Positions 1 to 16,263 of a DNA stretch of 64,000 bases are shown here, piece after piece. Within the stretch, counting starts at the first letter, position 1. Each line of letters starts with the position of its first letter. Source of the DNA: HK1 sp965202875. Its GTDB lineage: Bacteria > Pseudomonadota > Gammaproteobacteria > HK1. The notes beneath the pieces were generated by a model. The model made no database searches. It was not told the origin of the DNA and was given only the letters and a program-made list of their open reading frames with translations. A program made the position numbers and the translations under genes. The DNA is taken from positions 2,666,001 through 2,730,000 of the forward strand of contig OZ241870.1 in NCBI GenBank assembly GCA_965202875.1, written 5' to 3'.

Positions 1-215
1 TATATCTCATTGAGCCGGTGGACGAAATCATCGTCGAGTCCACGATTAAAGGCTAGGGACTCCTCCCCCTTCTCGGATTTGACCGGAACGGATTTCTGTT
101 GCGACTCCGATTCGTAGCCACGACGACCTAGTATCTGGCGTACCATGCGACCAACCATTCGCTTGAACTGATCCTCCAATCGCTTGATCTCGGCATCGGA
201 GCCGGACCCGAACTC
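1..215 (-). other. Guest segment inside RpoC, before the F-loop (partial)
   Basis: From about residue 701 RpoC reads KEFGSGSDAEIKRLEDQFKR, then MVGRMVRQILGRRGYESE and a charged tail still open at base 1. Nothing like this occurs at this place in ordinary beta', where a short variable loop leads into the F-loop. The core MVGRMVRQILGRRGY matches MIGRMIRQVFGRPGS in the small domain of the RpoB N-terminal extension, so both subunits appear to carry members of the same guest family. At least 71 residues are visible. Whether a nuclease domain follows lies outside the window. No intein-type Cys/Ser start block is seen at the junction. Confidence 0.75.
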
Positions 216-2315
216 CTTCATCATCGCCTTGGCCACCTGCTCGTTGGAGTACGACCAGATGTCGACGACCTTGTTGTAACGCTCGCCCTGCGTCACCAGA
301 CCCGATTCATACTGGTCCTCGATCTCCTTCACCGCCTTCTCCGCCTTGCCGAGGATCGACTTCTTCTCCCTCGGCACCGCCATGTCCTCCACCCCGATGG
401 AGATGCCGGCGCGCGTCGCGTAGTTGAAGCCCATGTACATGAGCTGGTCGGCGAACACCACCGTCTCCTTCAACCCCACCCGACGGTAGCAGGCGTTGAT
501 CAGCGACGAAACCGCCTTCTTGTCCATCAGGCGGTTCACGAGGTCGAACGAGAGTCCGGGTGGCATGATTTCGGAAAGAAGCGCCCGGCCGACCGTGGTG
601 TCCCACAACCGGACCCGCTCGACCGTTTCACTTTCGTCGGAGAAGACGACGTCGCGGATCCGCACCCTGATCGTCGCGTGGAGCTCGACCGCACCGGACT
701 GGAACGCCCGGTGCACCTCGGCGACGTCGGCGAACACCATCCCGGCGCCACGCGCGCCCACCCACTCCCGCGTCATGTAGTACAGGCCGAGTACGACGTC
801 CTGGGTCGCTACGATGATCGGTTCACCGTGCGCCGGGGACAGGATGTTGTTGGTGGACATCATCAAGGTTCGGGCCTCGAGCTGGGCCTCGATGGACAAC
901 GGAACGTGCACCGCCATCTGGTCTCCGTCGAAGTCCGCGTTGAACGCGGTGCACACGAGCGGATGGAGCTGGATCGCCTTGCCTTCGATCAGAATGGGCT
1001 CGAACGCCTGGATGCCGAGCCGATGCAGGGTGGGGGCGCGGTTGAGAAGCACCGGATGCTCACGGATGACCTCCTCCAGGATGTCCCATACCTCGGGACC
1101 TTCACGTTCGACAAGTTTCTTCGCCGCCTTGATCGTGGTCGCGAGACCACGCAATTCGAGCTTGCCGAAGACGAAAGGCTTGAACAGCTCCAGCGCCATC
1201 TTCTTCGGCAATCCGCACTGGTGGAGCTTGAGGGTGGGGCCGACAACCACGACCGAGCGCCCCGAGTAGTCGACGCGCTTGCCAAGCAGGTTCTGCCGAA
1301 ACCGGCCCTGCTTGCCCTTGATCATATCCGCGAGCGACTTGAGGGGACGCTTGTTGGTCCCGGTGATCGCGCGTCCGCGCCGCCCGTTGTCGAGCAAGGC
1401 GTCGACCGCTTCCTGCAACATGCGCTTTTCGTTACGCACGATGATGTCGGGCGCATTGAGGGCGAGGAGCCGCTTCAGACGGTTGTTTCGGTTGATGACC
1501 CGCCGGTACAGATCGTTGAGGTCGGAGGTCGCGAAACGCCCTCCGTCGAGCGGCACGAGCGGGCGCAGTTCCGGCGGCAGCACCGGCAGTACCCGCATCA
1601 CCATCCATTCCGGCTTGTTGCCGGAGTCCTTGAACGCCTCCATGAGCTTGAGGCGCTTCGAGAGCTTCTTGATCTTCGCCTCCGAGCCGGTCTTCGGCAG
1701 CTCCTCCTCGCGCAGCTTCTTGATCTCGTCATCCAGATCGATAGTGCGCAGCAGATCGTAAATCGCCTCCGCGCCCATCTTTGCCTCGAAGTCGTCCCCG
1801 TATTTCTCGAGGGCATCGAGGTACATCTCGTCGGTGAGCAACTGGCCCCGTTCGAGCTCCGTCATCCCCTCGTCGATCACGACGAACGCCTCGAAGTACA
1901 GGATCCGCTCGATGTCGCGCAGGGTCATGTCCAGGAGCAGGCCCATGCGCGAAGGCAGGGATTTCAGGTACCAGATGTGCGCGGCCGGGCTCGCGAGCTC
2001 GATATGCCCCATCCGCTCGCGGCGCACCTTCGCGAGGGTGACCTCGACCCCGCACTTCTCGCAGATGACCCCCCGATGCTTCAGCCGCTTGTATTTACCG
2101 CACAGACATTCGTAGTCCTTGACCGGTCCGAAGATCTTCGCGCAGAACAAACCGTCGCGCTCGGGCTTGAAGGTGCGGTAGTTGATGGTCTCCGGCTTCT
2201 TCACCTCGCCATAGGACCATGACCGGATCTTGTCCGGAGATGCGAGCCCGATCCGGATGGCATCGAACCCTTCGACCTGTCCTTGCTGCCTCAACAGATT
2301 GAGTAGATCTCTCAT
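1..2315 (-). CDS. rpoC: RNA polymerase beta' subunit, N-terminal ~771 residues (runs off left edge)
   Basis: This is the catalytic beta' subunit of RNA polymerase. The visible part starts with an ATG at 2315 preceded by GGAGG five bases upstream. It contains the N-terminal zinc site (CLCG...CEKCG), the clamp and lid, and the active-site motif NADFDGDQM that binds the catalytic magnesium. It reads without a stop to base 1, so the 3' part is outside the window. It lies 90 bp downstream of rpoB and is presumably co-transcribed with it. After GERYNKVVDIWSYSNEQVAKAMM (about residue 700) the sequence leaves the RpoC family, which should proceed to FNPIYMMADSGARGS and the F-loop. The extra sequence is described separately. 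The identification as RpoC is certain; the total length is unknown. Confidence 0.97.
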   Translation of the reverse strand, partial: MRDLLNLLRQQGQVEGFDAIRIGLASPDKIRSWSYGEVKKPETINYRTFKPERDGLFCAKIFGPVKDYECLCGKYKRLKHRGVICEKCGVEVTLAKVRRERMGHIELASPAAHIWYLKSLPSRMGLLLDMTLRDIERILYFEAFVVIDEGMTELERGQLLTDEMYLDALEKYGDDFEAKMGAEAIYDLLRTIDLDDEIKKLREEELPKTGSEAKIKKLSKRLKLMEAFKDSGNKPEWMVMRVLPVLPPELRPLVPLDGGRFATSDLNDLYRRVINRNNRLKRLLALNAPDIIVRNEKRMLQEAVDALLDNGRRGRAITGTNKRPLKSLADMIKGKQGRFRQNLLGKRVDYSGRSVVVVGPTLKLHQCGLPKKMALELFKPFVFGKLELRGLATTIKAAKKLVEREGPEVWDILEEVIREHPVLLNRAPTLHRLGIQAFEPILIEGKAIQLHPLVCTAFNADFDGDQMAVHVPLSIEAQLEARTLMMSTNNILSPAHGEPIIVATQDVVLGLYYMTREWVGARGAGMVFADVAEVHRAFQSGAVELHATIRVRIRDVVFSDESETVERVRLWDTTVGRALLSEIMPPGLSFDLVNRLMDKKAVSSLINACYRRVGLKETVVFADQLMYMGFNYATRAGISIGVEDMAVPREKKSILGKAEKAVKEIEDQYESGLVTQGERYNKVVDIWSYSNEQVAKAMMKEFGSGSDAEIKRLEDQFKRMVGRMVRQILGRRGYESESQQKSVPVKSEKGEESLAFNRGLDDDFVHRLNEI

Positions 2316-2405
2316 CTCGGCCTCCGCCCTCGCCCGAGGACTGTGTTGCCAGCTTGCTTCGAGCTTCCGATTCCGATTCCGATTCCGCCCGGATACGATG
2401 TCGCG

Positions 2406-9098
<6,693 letters not shown>

Positions 9099-9326
9099 CT
9101 CGCTTGTCCTTGCCGTTGCCAAACATCGCGTGTGGTCACGCAGATCGTCTTACTCAAGCAGTTGTCGAGCTCCCGGTCACCCGGCCCACGCTCGCCCCCC
9201 TCGCGGGGACGGACGCGGCAGGATCGGGAACATCGAATGATCCCGGTGCCTCGTCCGCCGAACGAGTTCGCGAACCCGCCCCACCGAACAACGCTGCAAG
9301 ACGTTGCGCAGTGGCAGCAGCGTCCG

Positions 9327-9710
9327 CTACTTGACCTCCACGGTCGCCCCAGCCTCTTCGAGCTGCTTCTTGACGTCCTCCGCCTCTTCCTTGGAGACAC
9401 CTTCCTTGATGTTCGCGGGAACGCTTTCGACGAGATCCTTCGCTTCCTTCAGGCCCAGGCTCGTGAGGGAGCGCACGACCTTGATCACGCCGACCTTCTG
9501 GGCACCGAAGCTGCTCATGACCACGGTGAACTCGGTCTGCTCCTCCTCGGCTTCGGCCTCCGCCGCGCCGGCCATCGGACCGGCCGGCATCGCCGCCACC
9601 GCGGCGGCCGATACGCCCCACTTCTCTTCCATCGCCTTGACGAGATCGACGATCTCGATCAGGGGTTTCTGCTCAAGCGCTTCGATGAGCTCCGCATTGG
9701 AAAGTGCCAT
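9327..9710 (-). CDS. rplL: 50S ribosomal protein L7/L12
   Basis: The stalk protein that recruits translation GTPases to the ribosome. Its 127 residues have the expected layout: an N-terminal dimerisation helix (LSNAELIEALEQKPLIEIVDLVKAMEEKWG), an Ala/Gly/Pro hinge, and the conserved C-terminal domain (EFTVVMSSFGAQKVGVIKVVR...GLKEAKDLVE). I start at ATG 9710, giving MALSNAEL, with GGGAG nine bases upstream; an in-frame ATG at 9716 would add MT. It follows rplJ and precedes rpoB by 228 bp, as in the L10 operon. That 228-bp gap holds no gene and would be the place for the usual processing or attenuation between ribosomal and polymerase genes. Confidence 0.97.
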   Translation of the reverse strand: MALSNAELIEALEQKPLIEIVDLVKAMEEKWGVSAAAVAAMPAGPMAGAAEAEAEEEQTEFTVVMSSFGAQKVGVIKVVRSLTSLGLKEAKDLVESVPANIKEGVSKEEAEDVKKQLEEAGATVEVK

Positions 9711-9768
9711 TGTCATCCGCTCCCGGTCAGATTCGAATCCGGCCTGTCCGGCCGTGTTGAATGTTGGA

Positions 9769-10296
9769 TCAGGCCTCCGCCCGATCCGTGCGCATCGCGT
9801 CCACGACCCGGACGAGGCCGGCGTGGGGCTCGGCGATGGTGCGGGCCAGCCTGGTCACCGGAGCAAGCAGCACCGACGCCAGCATGCCCAGGGCCTCCTC
9901 ACGCGTGGGAAGGCCGGCGAGCTGCTCGATCGCGGGGGCGTCCATCGCCTTGCCGTCGAAAGCCACGAAGCTGACGATCAGCTTGTCGTTGCTCTTGGCG
10001 TAGTCCCGCACGACTCGGGCCGCCGCACCCGGCTCCTCGAGGGAAAACGCGAGCACCAGAGGCCCCGCGAGGCGGTCCCGCACGCACTCGAACGCCGTGC
10101 CCTCGACCGCCCGCCGGGCCAGGGTGTTGCGAACCACCCGAAGAAGGACGCCGGAGCGCTTCGCGCTCTCCCGCAACGTCGTCATCTCCGCCACGGTGAG
10201 GCCGCGATACTCGGCCGCGACGACCGCGTGCGCGGATCTCGCAATGCTGGCGACTTCTTCGACCACCGCTTTCTTCTGCTCCAACGTCAGAGCCAT
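9769..10296 (-). CDS. rplJ: 50S ribosomal protein L10
   Basis: Base of the ribosomal stalk, carrying L7/L12 dimers through its C-terminal helix. The 175-residue sequence starts MALTLEQKKAVVEEV and contains the conserved YRGLTVAEMTTLR and RVVRNTLARRAVEGT blocks, a normal length and layout. It is preceded by a 363-bp gene-free stretch where the L10 autoregulatory leader is expected, and rplL follows 58 bp later. L10 with L7/L12 normally represses its own translation through that leader. Confidence 0.97.
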   Translation of the reverse strand: MALTLEQKKAVVEEVASIARSAHAVVAAEYRGLTVAEMTTLRESAKRSGVLLRVVRNTLARRAVEGTAFECVRDRLAGPLVLAFSLEEPGAAARVVRDYAKSNDKLIVSFVAFDGKAMDAPAIEQLAGLPTREEALGMLASVLLAPVTRLARTIAEPHAGLVRVVDAMRTDRAEA

Positions 10297-10659
10297 GACC
10301 TGTCTCCTCGCGCGGCCGCGACCGGCGCCCTCCGATCCTCCGATCCAACCCTCACCGCGAAAGGCATCCCATTCCGCACGGGGGCCGGACCGCTCGCCGA
10401 CCCGCGCCCTCTGTGCGGGCGGAGCGAGATGTCCACATCAAAGTTCGGCATCGTCCCGGTCCTTGGCCATGAGCCTGTCCGCCGCCGAATTGAGGATTGC
10501 GGTGTCCAGCCGAAGCATCCGGCATCCACCAAGGAGGTGAAGATGCGTAGAGGTACCGCTCTCCGCCCATCCCTGACGGCCCAAGGCCGACAGCGAAACG
10601 ACCGCCGGGACTGTATCGGCTACCGTCCGCCGCCGCCGAACTATGGACACCGCCCGTCT
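10297..10659 (-). promoter_or_regulatory. rplA-rplJ spacer, probable L10 operon leader
   Basis: A 363-bp gene-free stretch separates rplA from rplJ. In proteobacteria this spacer holds the rplJ promoter and the structured leader bound by the L10(L12)4 complex. I can see several self-complementary GC-rich stretches but did not fold it, so the assignment rests on position and length. No credible coding sequence is present. Confidence 0.5.
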
Positions 10660-11358
10660 TCAGAGCGCCGCCAAGCTTGTCTTGTCGATTCCGAGCCCGG
10701 GTCCCATCGTGGTCGACAACGTGATCTTCTTCATGTAGACACCCTTGGACGTACCGGGTTTCGCCTTCTTCAAATCATCGAGCAGGGTGTCGAGGTTCTG
10801 CTTCAGCGCGCCGACCTCGAACGCGGCCTTGCCGATGGTGCAGTGGATGATTCCCGCGCGGTCGGTCCGGTACTGCACCTGCCCCGCCTTGGCGTTGCGC
10901 ACCGCGCTGGCGACGTCGGGGGTGACGGTTCCAACCTTCGGATTGGGCATCAGGCCGCGCGGGCCAAGGATCCTGCCGAGCGGACCAACTACGCGCATCG
11001 CGTCCGGCGCGGCAATCACAACGTCGAAATCGAGCTTCCCGGCTTTGACCTGCTCGGCCAGGTCCGCCATCCCCACGATGTCGGCGCCGGCCTCTCGTGC
11101 CGCGTCGGCCGCCGCCCCCTGCGCGAAGACCGCGACCCGGGATTCCTTGCCGATCCCGTTGGGCATGACGGTCGAGCCACGCACGACCTGATCGGATTTG
11201 CGCGGATCGACCCCGAGGTTGACGCTCACGTCGACCGATTCGGGAAACTTGACCGAGGAGAGGTCCTTGAGCAGGGCCAGCGCCTCCGAAACGTCGTAGA
11301 GCTTGTTGCGATCGACCTTCTCGCGCATCTCCTTCAGCCGCCTGGACCGATTCGCCAT
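10660..11358 (-). CDS. rplA: 50S ribosomal protein L1
   Basis: L1-stalk protein that helps eject deacylated tRNA and represses the rplKA mRNA. The 232 residues cover the whole family, from ANRSRRLKEMREKVD through GPLGRILGPRGLMPNPKVGTVT to the C-terminal KKITLSTTMGPGLGID. Its ATG shares one base with the stop of rplK (TGATG), so translation of the two is coupled. Confidence 0.97.
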   Translation of the reverse strand: MANRSRRLKEMREKVDRNKLYDVSEALALLKDLSSVKFPESVDVSVNLGVDPRKSDQVVRGSTVMPNGIGKESRVAVFAQGAAADAAREAGADIVGMADLAEQVKAGKLDFDVVIAAPDAMRVVGPLGRILGPRGLMPNPKVGTVTPDVASAVRNAKAGQVQYRTDRAGIIHCTIGKAAFEVGALKQNLDTLLDDLKKAKPGTSKGVYMKKITLSTTMGPGLGIDKTSLAAL

Positions 11359-11792
11359 CAGACCACCCCCTCCGTTTCGAGCCCCATGCTGCGGGCGGTG
11401 CCTGCGATGATGCGCACCGCCGCATCGACGTCGTCGGTGTTCAAATCCGGCATCTTCTGGCGGGCGACTTCCTCAAGCTGCTCGCGCGTCACCTTGCCGA
11501 GCTTCCGGGTATTCGGGGTCGCACTCCCTTTCTCGATACCGGCGATCTTGCGCAGCAGCACCGCAGCCGGGGGCGTCCTGGTGATGAACGTGAACGAGCG
11601 GTCCTGGTAGACGGTGATCACGCACGGGATGGGGATCCCCGGTTCCATGCCCTGGGTCTGGGCATTGAACGCCTTGCAGAACTCCATGATGTTCACCCCA
11701 TGCTGCCCCAGGGCGGGCCCGACGGGTGGAGTGGGGTTCGCCTGTCCGGCGGCCACCTGCAGCTTGATGTACGCTTCGACCTTCTTCGCCAC
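11358..11792 (-). CDS. rplK: 50S ribosomal protein L11
   Basis: Ribosomal protein of the GTPase-associated centre. Its 144 residues are of standard length and contain the hallmark N-terminal sequence KLQVAAGQANPTPPVGPALG and the C-terminal RNA-binding domain (GKVTREQLEEVARQKMPDLN). It lies between nusG and rplA on the same strand, and its stop overlaps the rplA start by one base. Confidence 0.97.
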   Translation of the reverse strand: MAKKVEAYIKLQVAAGQANPTPPVGPALGQHGVNIMEFCKAFNAQTQGMEPGIPIPCVITVYQDRSFTFITRTPPAAVLLRKIAGIEKGSATPNTRKLGKVTREQLEEVARQKMPDLNTDDVDAAVRIIAGTARSMGLETEGVV

Positions 11793-11879
11793 GTCAAATC
11801 CTCCATCCGGGTCAAAACGCCCGTATCGAGCTCCGCCGAAGCTTCGTCCATTCCCGGTGGCGCCGGCGCGGGGCCCGAC

Positions 11880-12413
11880 TCAATCCTTCTCGATTTGTCC
11901 GAACTCCAGCTCCACCGGCGTCGCCCGGCCGAAGATGGTCACCGCGACGCGTAACCGATTCTTCTCGTAGTTCACTTCCTCGACCACCCCGCTGAAGTCG
12001 TTGAACGGACCGTCGATGACCCGTACCGCCTCTCCGGGCTCGAACAGCACCTTCGGCCGCGGTTTGTCGACGCCGTCCTGCACCCGCTGGAGAATGGCGT
12101 CCGCCTCGCGCTGGGTGATGGGGGCGGGCCGATCGCTGCTGCCGCCGATGAAGCCCATTACCTTCGGCACGCTCTTCACCAAGTGCCAAGTGTCGTCGTT
12201 CATCTCCATGTTGACCAGTACGTAGCCGGGGAAGAACTTTCGATCGCTTCGGCGCCTCTGGCCGTCGCGCATCTCCACGACCTCCTCGGTCGGGACCAGC
12301 ACGTCGCCGAACATGTCCTTCAGTCCGCTACGCTCGATCCGCTCCTTGAGCAGCCGCATCACCTGGTTCTCGAACCCGGAATAGGCATGAACGACGTACC
12401 AGCGCATCGACAT
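11880..12413 (-). CDS. nusG: Transcription termination/antitermination factor NusG
   Basis: NusG binds the beta' clamp of elongating RNA polymerase and links it to Rho or the ribosome. The 177 residues hold the NGN domain (MRWYVVHAYSGFENQV, FFPGYVLVNMEM, KVMGFIGG) and a C-terminal KOW domain (FEPGEAVRVIDGPFNDFSGVVEEV). Start at ATG 12413, with GGGAG six bases upstream; a second ATG follows two codons later. It starts three bases after the secE stop. It is normal in length even though its partner polymerase in this window is not. Confidence 0.97.
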   Translation of the reverse strand: MSMRWYVVHAYSGFENQVMRLLKERIERSGLKDMFGDVLVPTEEVVEMRDGQRRRSDRKFFPGYVLVNMEMNDDTWHLVKSVPKVMGFIGGSSDRPAPITQREADAILQRVQDGVDKPRPKVLFEPGEAVRVIDGPFNDFSGVVEEVNYEKNRLRVAVTIFGRATPVELEFGQIEKD

Positions 12414-12415
12414 CG

Positions 12416-12811
12416 TCAGCTCCCGGTTCCGAGTACCTGCTTCACGAGCCATGCGAGCAGCCCGTCGAGCATCCACAGGATGACCGCCACCAGCCCGACC
12501 ATCGCGATGACGATCAGCGTCGTCTGTGTCGTTTCCTTGCGCGTCGGCCAGACGACCTTGCGCAACTCCGTGTGCGACTCGCGCACGAAATCCCATGTGG
12601 TCCGGCCCTTTTCCGTGCGTCCGGCGACGAACACCGCCGCCACGCTCAGGATGAGCAGGCCGATGACCCGCAGCAGCAGCGACTCGTCGGACCAGTAATA
12701 GAATCCCACGACGCCGCCCGCGAGGATGGCGAACGCACCGATCCATTTCGCCAGATCGGGAACCGCCACGCCCGTCTCGCTGGTACTCACCCGGTTGTCG
12801 CGTCCACGCAT
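12416..12811 (-). CDS. secE: Preprotein translocase subunit SecE
   Basis: Essential small membrane subunit of the SecYEG channel. At 131 residues it is the longer gammaproteobacterial form with three membrane segments: WIGAFAILAGGVVGFYYW, LLLRVIGLLILSVAAVFVAG and a C-terminal LIVIAMVGLVAVILWMLDGL. The conserved amphipathic region ESHTELRKVVWPTRKETTQ precedes the last one. The start at ATG 12811 lacks a strong ribosome site; an in-frame GTG at 12790 is an alternative. tRNA-Trp lies upstream and nusG follows directly. Confidence 0.95.
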   Translation of the reverse strand: MRGRDNRVSTSETGVAVPDLAKWIGAFAILAGGVVGFYYWSDESLLLRVIGLLILSVAAVFVAGRTEKGRTTWDFVRESHTELRKVVWPTRKETTQTTLIVIAMVGLVAVILWMLDGLLAWLVKQVLGTGS

Positions 12812-12888
12812 CGTTCGCTGCCGCTTCCCCGGGGCGCTTCGGAACGGCCCCGCGGATTCGCACTTGACGTTGACCGGCATCCACCTGT

Positions 12889-12965
12889 TGGCAGGCCAGG
12901 AGGGAATCGAACCCCCAACCTGCGGTTTTGGAGACCGCCGCTCTGCCAATTGAGCTACTGGCCTT
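12889..12965 (-). tRNA. trpT: tRNA-Trp (CCA anticodon)
   Basis: A complete cloverleaf reads on the minus strand: acceptor AGGCCAG pairs with CTGGCCT, discriminator G, and an encoded CCA end. The anticodon loop contains CCA and the T-loop is GGTTCGA-like (GGGTTCGATTC). It sits between tuf and secE, the usual place. Confidence 0.97.
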
Positions 12966-12997
12966 GATTTCGATCCGGTGCAGGCGCCCGACTCTGC

Positions 12998-13007
12998 CTC
13001 ACCGGGC
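12998..13007. repeat. Target-site duplication, left side of MITE copy 1
   Basis: cctcaccggg, repeated exactly at 13191-13200 on the other side of the element. Confidence 0.85.
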
Positions 13008-13190
13008 AGGGCAAGATTACTAAAAATATATCGATTTCAGTGAATTAATGCGATTTAGCGGTCATTTCCGATGAAAAACGGTACTGATCCATGTTCGTTT
13101 TCCAGATTGCGCCCTTTTTCGAATTGACCTGAATGATGGTGACTCCTCTAACATGCTGATAAATCAGGAGATTTATATGCGGCTGCCCTG
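13008..13190 (-). mobile_element. MITE-like element, copy 1 (183 bp)
   Basis: An AT-rich block in GC-rich surroundings, bounded by CAGGGCAA on the left and an imperfect inverted match (ggctgccctg) on the right. It is flanked by the 10-bp direct repeat cctcaccggg (12998-13007 and 13191-13200). Copy 2 lies in inverted orientation at 26069-26260 and is about 90% identical by eye, except that copy 1 lacks one of two ttaatgcg units. It encodes no transposase. It lies only 24 bp past the tuf stop, so it may also serve as the tuf transcript end. Confidence 0.85.
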
Positions 13191-13200
13191 CCTCACCGGG
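13191..13200. repeat. Target-site duplication, right side of MITE copy 1
   Basis: cctcaccggg, identical to 12998-13007. It shares the core cctcaccg with the target duplication of copy 2. Confidence 0.85.
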
Positions 13201-13213
13201 CTGCGGCTCGGGT

Positions 13214-14404
<1,191 letters not shown>

Positions 14405-14459
14405 CAGACGTTCTCCAGGCTCAAAGCTTCGGGATCGACCCCGTCGTTCGACAGGAAGG

Positions 14460-14535
<76 letters not shown>

Positions 14536-14734
14536 TGGAGACCGGCACCGGTGCCGGTGCAGTCGTCGACGCCCGGCACGATGTGCCGGCTGCACTCGCG
14601 CGCTTCCTTGTTCCTGCCTCCGGGAGAGAGAGGCTCGGGGGCGATGGCTGGCGCTGCATGATCGAGAAGGACGGCCCCATGTCGATGAAGGCCTCGGGGC
14701 TCCGTCCCGAAACGATGCCCCCCGCTTCCGTGCG

Positions 14735-14808
<74 letters not shown>

Positions 14809-14862
14809 TCGATTCCTTTGCCTGCACCGCCCGGCCGGCTCCGACCGGGCCCGCACTCTCTC

Positions 14863-14947
14863 TGGTGGAGGGGGTAGGATTCGAACCTACGAAGGCTGAG
14901 CCGCCAGATTTACAGTCTGGTCCCTTTGGCCGCTCGGGAACCCCTCC
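14863..14947 (-). tRNA. tyrU: tRNA-Tyr (GTA anticodon)
   Basis: An 85-nt class II tRNA with a long variable arm. Acceptor GGAGGGG pairs with CCCCTCC, discriminator A, CCA encoded, and the anticodon loop reads tGTAa. It is first in the tRNA-tuf array and borders the catabolic island that starts at 15065. Confidence 0.97.
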
Positions 14948-15064
14948 TCAACGCAAGCGGCGCATCCTGTCGGATGGATCGGGCAGTGTCAAGCAAAAAT
15001 CTTGTCCACCCGCAACACGATGCGGCCGTGCAACAGTCCTGATGGTCCCCGCCGTAGCGGCACA

Positions 15065-16219
15065 TCATCCGACTGACGGGAGTTCGGCCTCCATCCGGCT
15101 CAGGACTTCCCGACCCGTCTCCGTAACCACGAGCGTATGGCCGAAGGACATGGCGAGACCGGCCTCGGCATCGGCCAGCATGGCGTGGAGGAAGAGCACC
15201 ATGCCTGGCTGCGCCGGCATCGAGTTCCCCGAATAGAGCATCGGCGGCACGTCCATCCAGATCGGTCTGTAGGTCGCGCCCAGGGAATAGCCGCAAGCGG
15301 CGAACCGATGGACCCGGTGACCGGCGGCGTCGAAGACGCGGCGGTGGGCGTCGTCGACCTCACCGAGGGGACGTCGCGGCCGTGCAGCGTCGGTCATGGC
15401 GGCGATCGCCTCGCGCACGACCGCGAACATCTCCCTGTGGCGCGCTCCGGGGGGGCCGACTACGATCGTGCGCATGAGGCAGGCGTTGTAACGGCGGCAG
15501 GTCGCTGCGAACTCGATCGTGACCTGATCCCGGTTCGCGATCCGGTGCGCACCGCAGACCCCGCGGCCGTAGAGTGCGCGTGGCCCGGAATTGACCAGCG
15601 GGCCGGCGGGCGGCACGTCGCCGCCGCCGCCAAGGATGGCGGAGAGGCCCGCGGCAGTGATCCGGGTGTCGAGGACGCCCGGCCGGCAGGTGTCGAGCAT
15701 GGCACGCATGGCGTCGTCGGCGAGCGCCGCGGCCTTGCGCACGTAAGCGAGCTCCGCCGGGGATTTGACGACGCGCAACGCGCGGACGACGTCCGAGGCA
15801 TCGCTCAGCGCGCACCAGCCGGAAAGTGCACGCCTCACCCGCTCCCAGTTGAAGCCGGTCAGTCCCCAGGTTGCGAGCTCGACGCCGATCCGTGCGCCCG
15901 CCAGCCCCTTCTCCTTGAGGATCGCCTTGAGATCCTCCGCGGGGTTCGCGCCTTCCGCGTCATACCAGACGCGAACGTCAGGGATGATCGAGGTCTCCCT
16001 GGCCTGTTGCACGTCAGGCCGCCGCGTCAGCAGGGTGATCTCGCCGGGCTCCGCGCCGAGCACCGCGCACTGGAAGAACACGTAGCCACCCGTGTCGTAC
16101 CCGGTCAGGTAGAAATGGCTCTCCTGCGCGAAGATCAGCAAGGCGTCCAGGCCGCGTTCCTTCAGCGCCGCCCGGGCGCGTACGATCCTCCCTTCGTATT
16201 CATGCCGCTCGAAATGCAT
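15065..16219 (-). CDS. M24-family protein, creatinase / ectoine hydrolase (DoeA)-like, paralogue 1
   Basis: A 384-residue pita-bread-fold protein. ATG 16219 (MHFERHEYEGRIVRARAALK) has GGGAG upstream. It has the N-terminal creatinase domain (FYLTGYDTGGYVFFQ) followed by the C-terminal catalytic-type domain. The five metal ligands of true M24 peptidases are not evident. The first Asp position reads QVTIEF, the second YNACLMRT, and the His block is CGYSLGATYRP. This resembles the metal-free creatinase/DoeA branch, so hydrolysis of a small amide or amidine is likelier than peptide cleavage. It is the last gene of the minus-strand island and has a second relative at 20083-21234. The substrate is unknown. 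Confidence 0.75.
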   Translation of the reverse strand: MHFERHEYEGRIVRARAALKERGLDALLIFAQESHFYLTGYDTGGYVFFQCAVLGAEPGEITLLTRRPDVQQARETSIIPDVRVWYDAEGANPAEDLKAILKEKGLAGARIGVELATWGLTGFNWERVRRALSGWCALSDASDVVRALRVVKSPAELAYVRKAAALADDAMRAMLDTCRPGVLDTRITAAGLSAILGGGGDVPPAGPLVNSGPRALYGRGVCGAHRIANRDQVTIEFAATCRRYNACLMRTIVVGPPGARHREMFAVVREAIAAMTDAARPRRPLGEVDDAHRRVFDAAGHRVHRFAACGYSLGATYRPIWMDVPPMLYSGNSMPAQPGMVLFLHAMLADAEAGLAMSFGHTLVVTETGREVLSRMEAELPSVG

Positions 16220-16263
16220 CGTCCGCTCCCGCGGCGCTCGGGGGCCGTCCTCGTACTCCCGCT

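Noticed and set aside
678..2222. Long plus-strand open frame opposite rpoC (also 4398-6464 and 6522-8126 opposite rpoB)
   Set aside because: Arg/His/Asp-rich low-complexity translations with no domain signal; they are frame shadows of high-GC codon usage.
13045..13190. Small conserved protein encoded by the MITE copies
   Set aside because: The ~40-residue frame is shared, but most base differences between copies change amino acids, so DNA identity of the element explains it.
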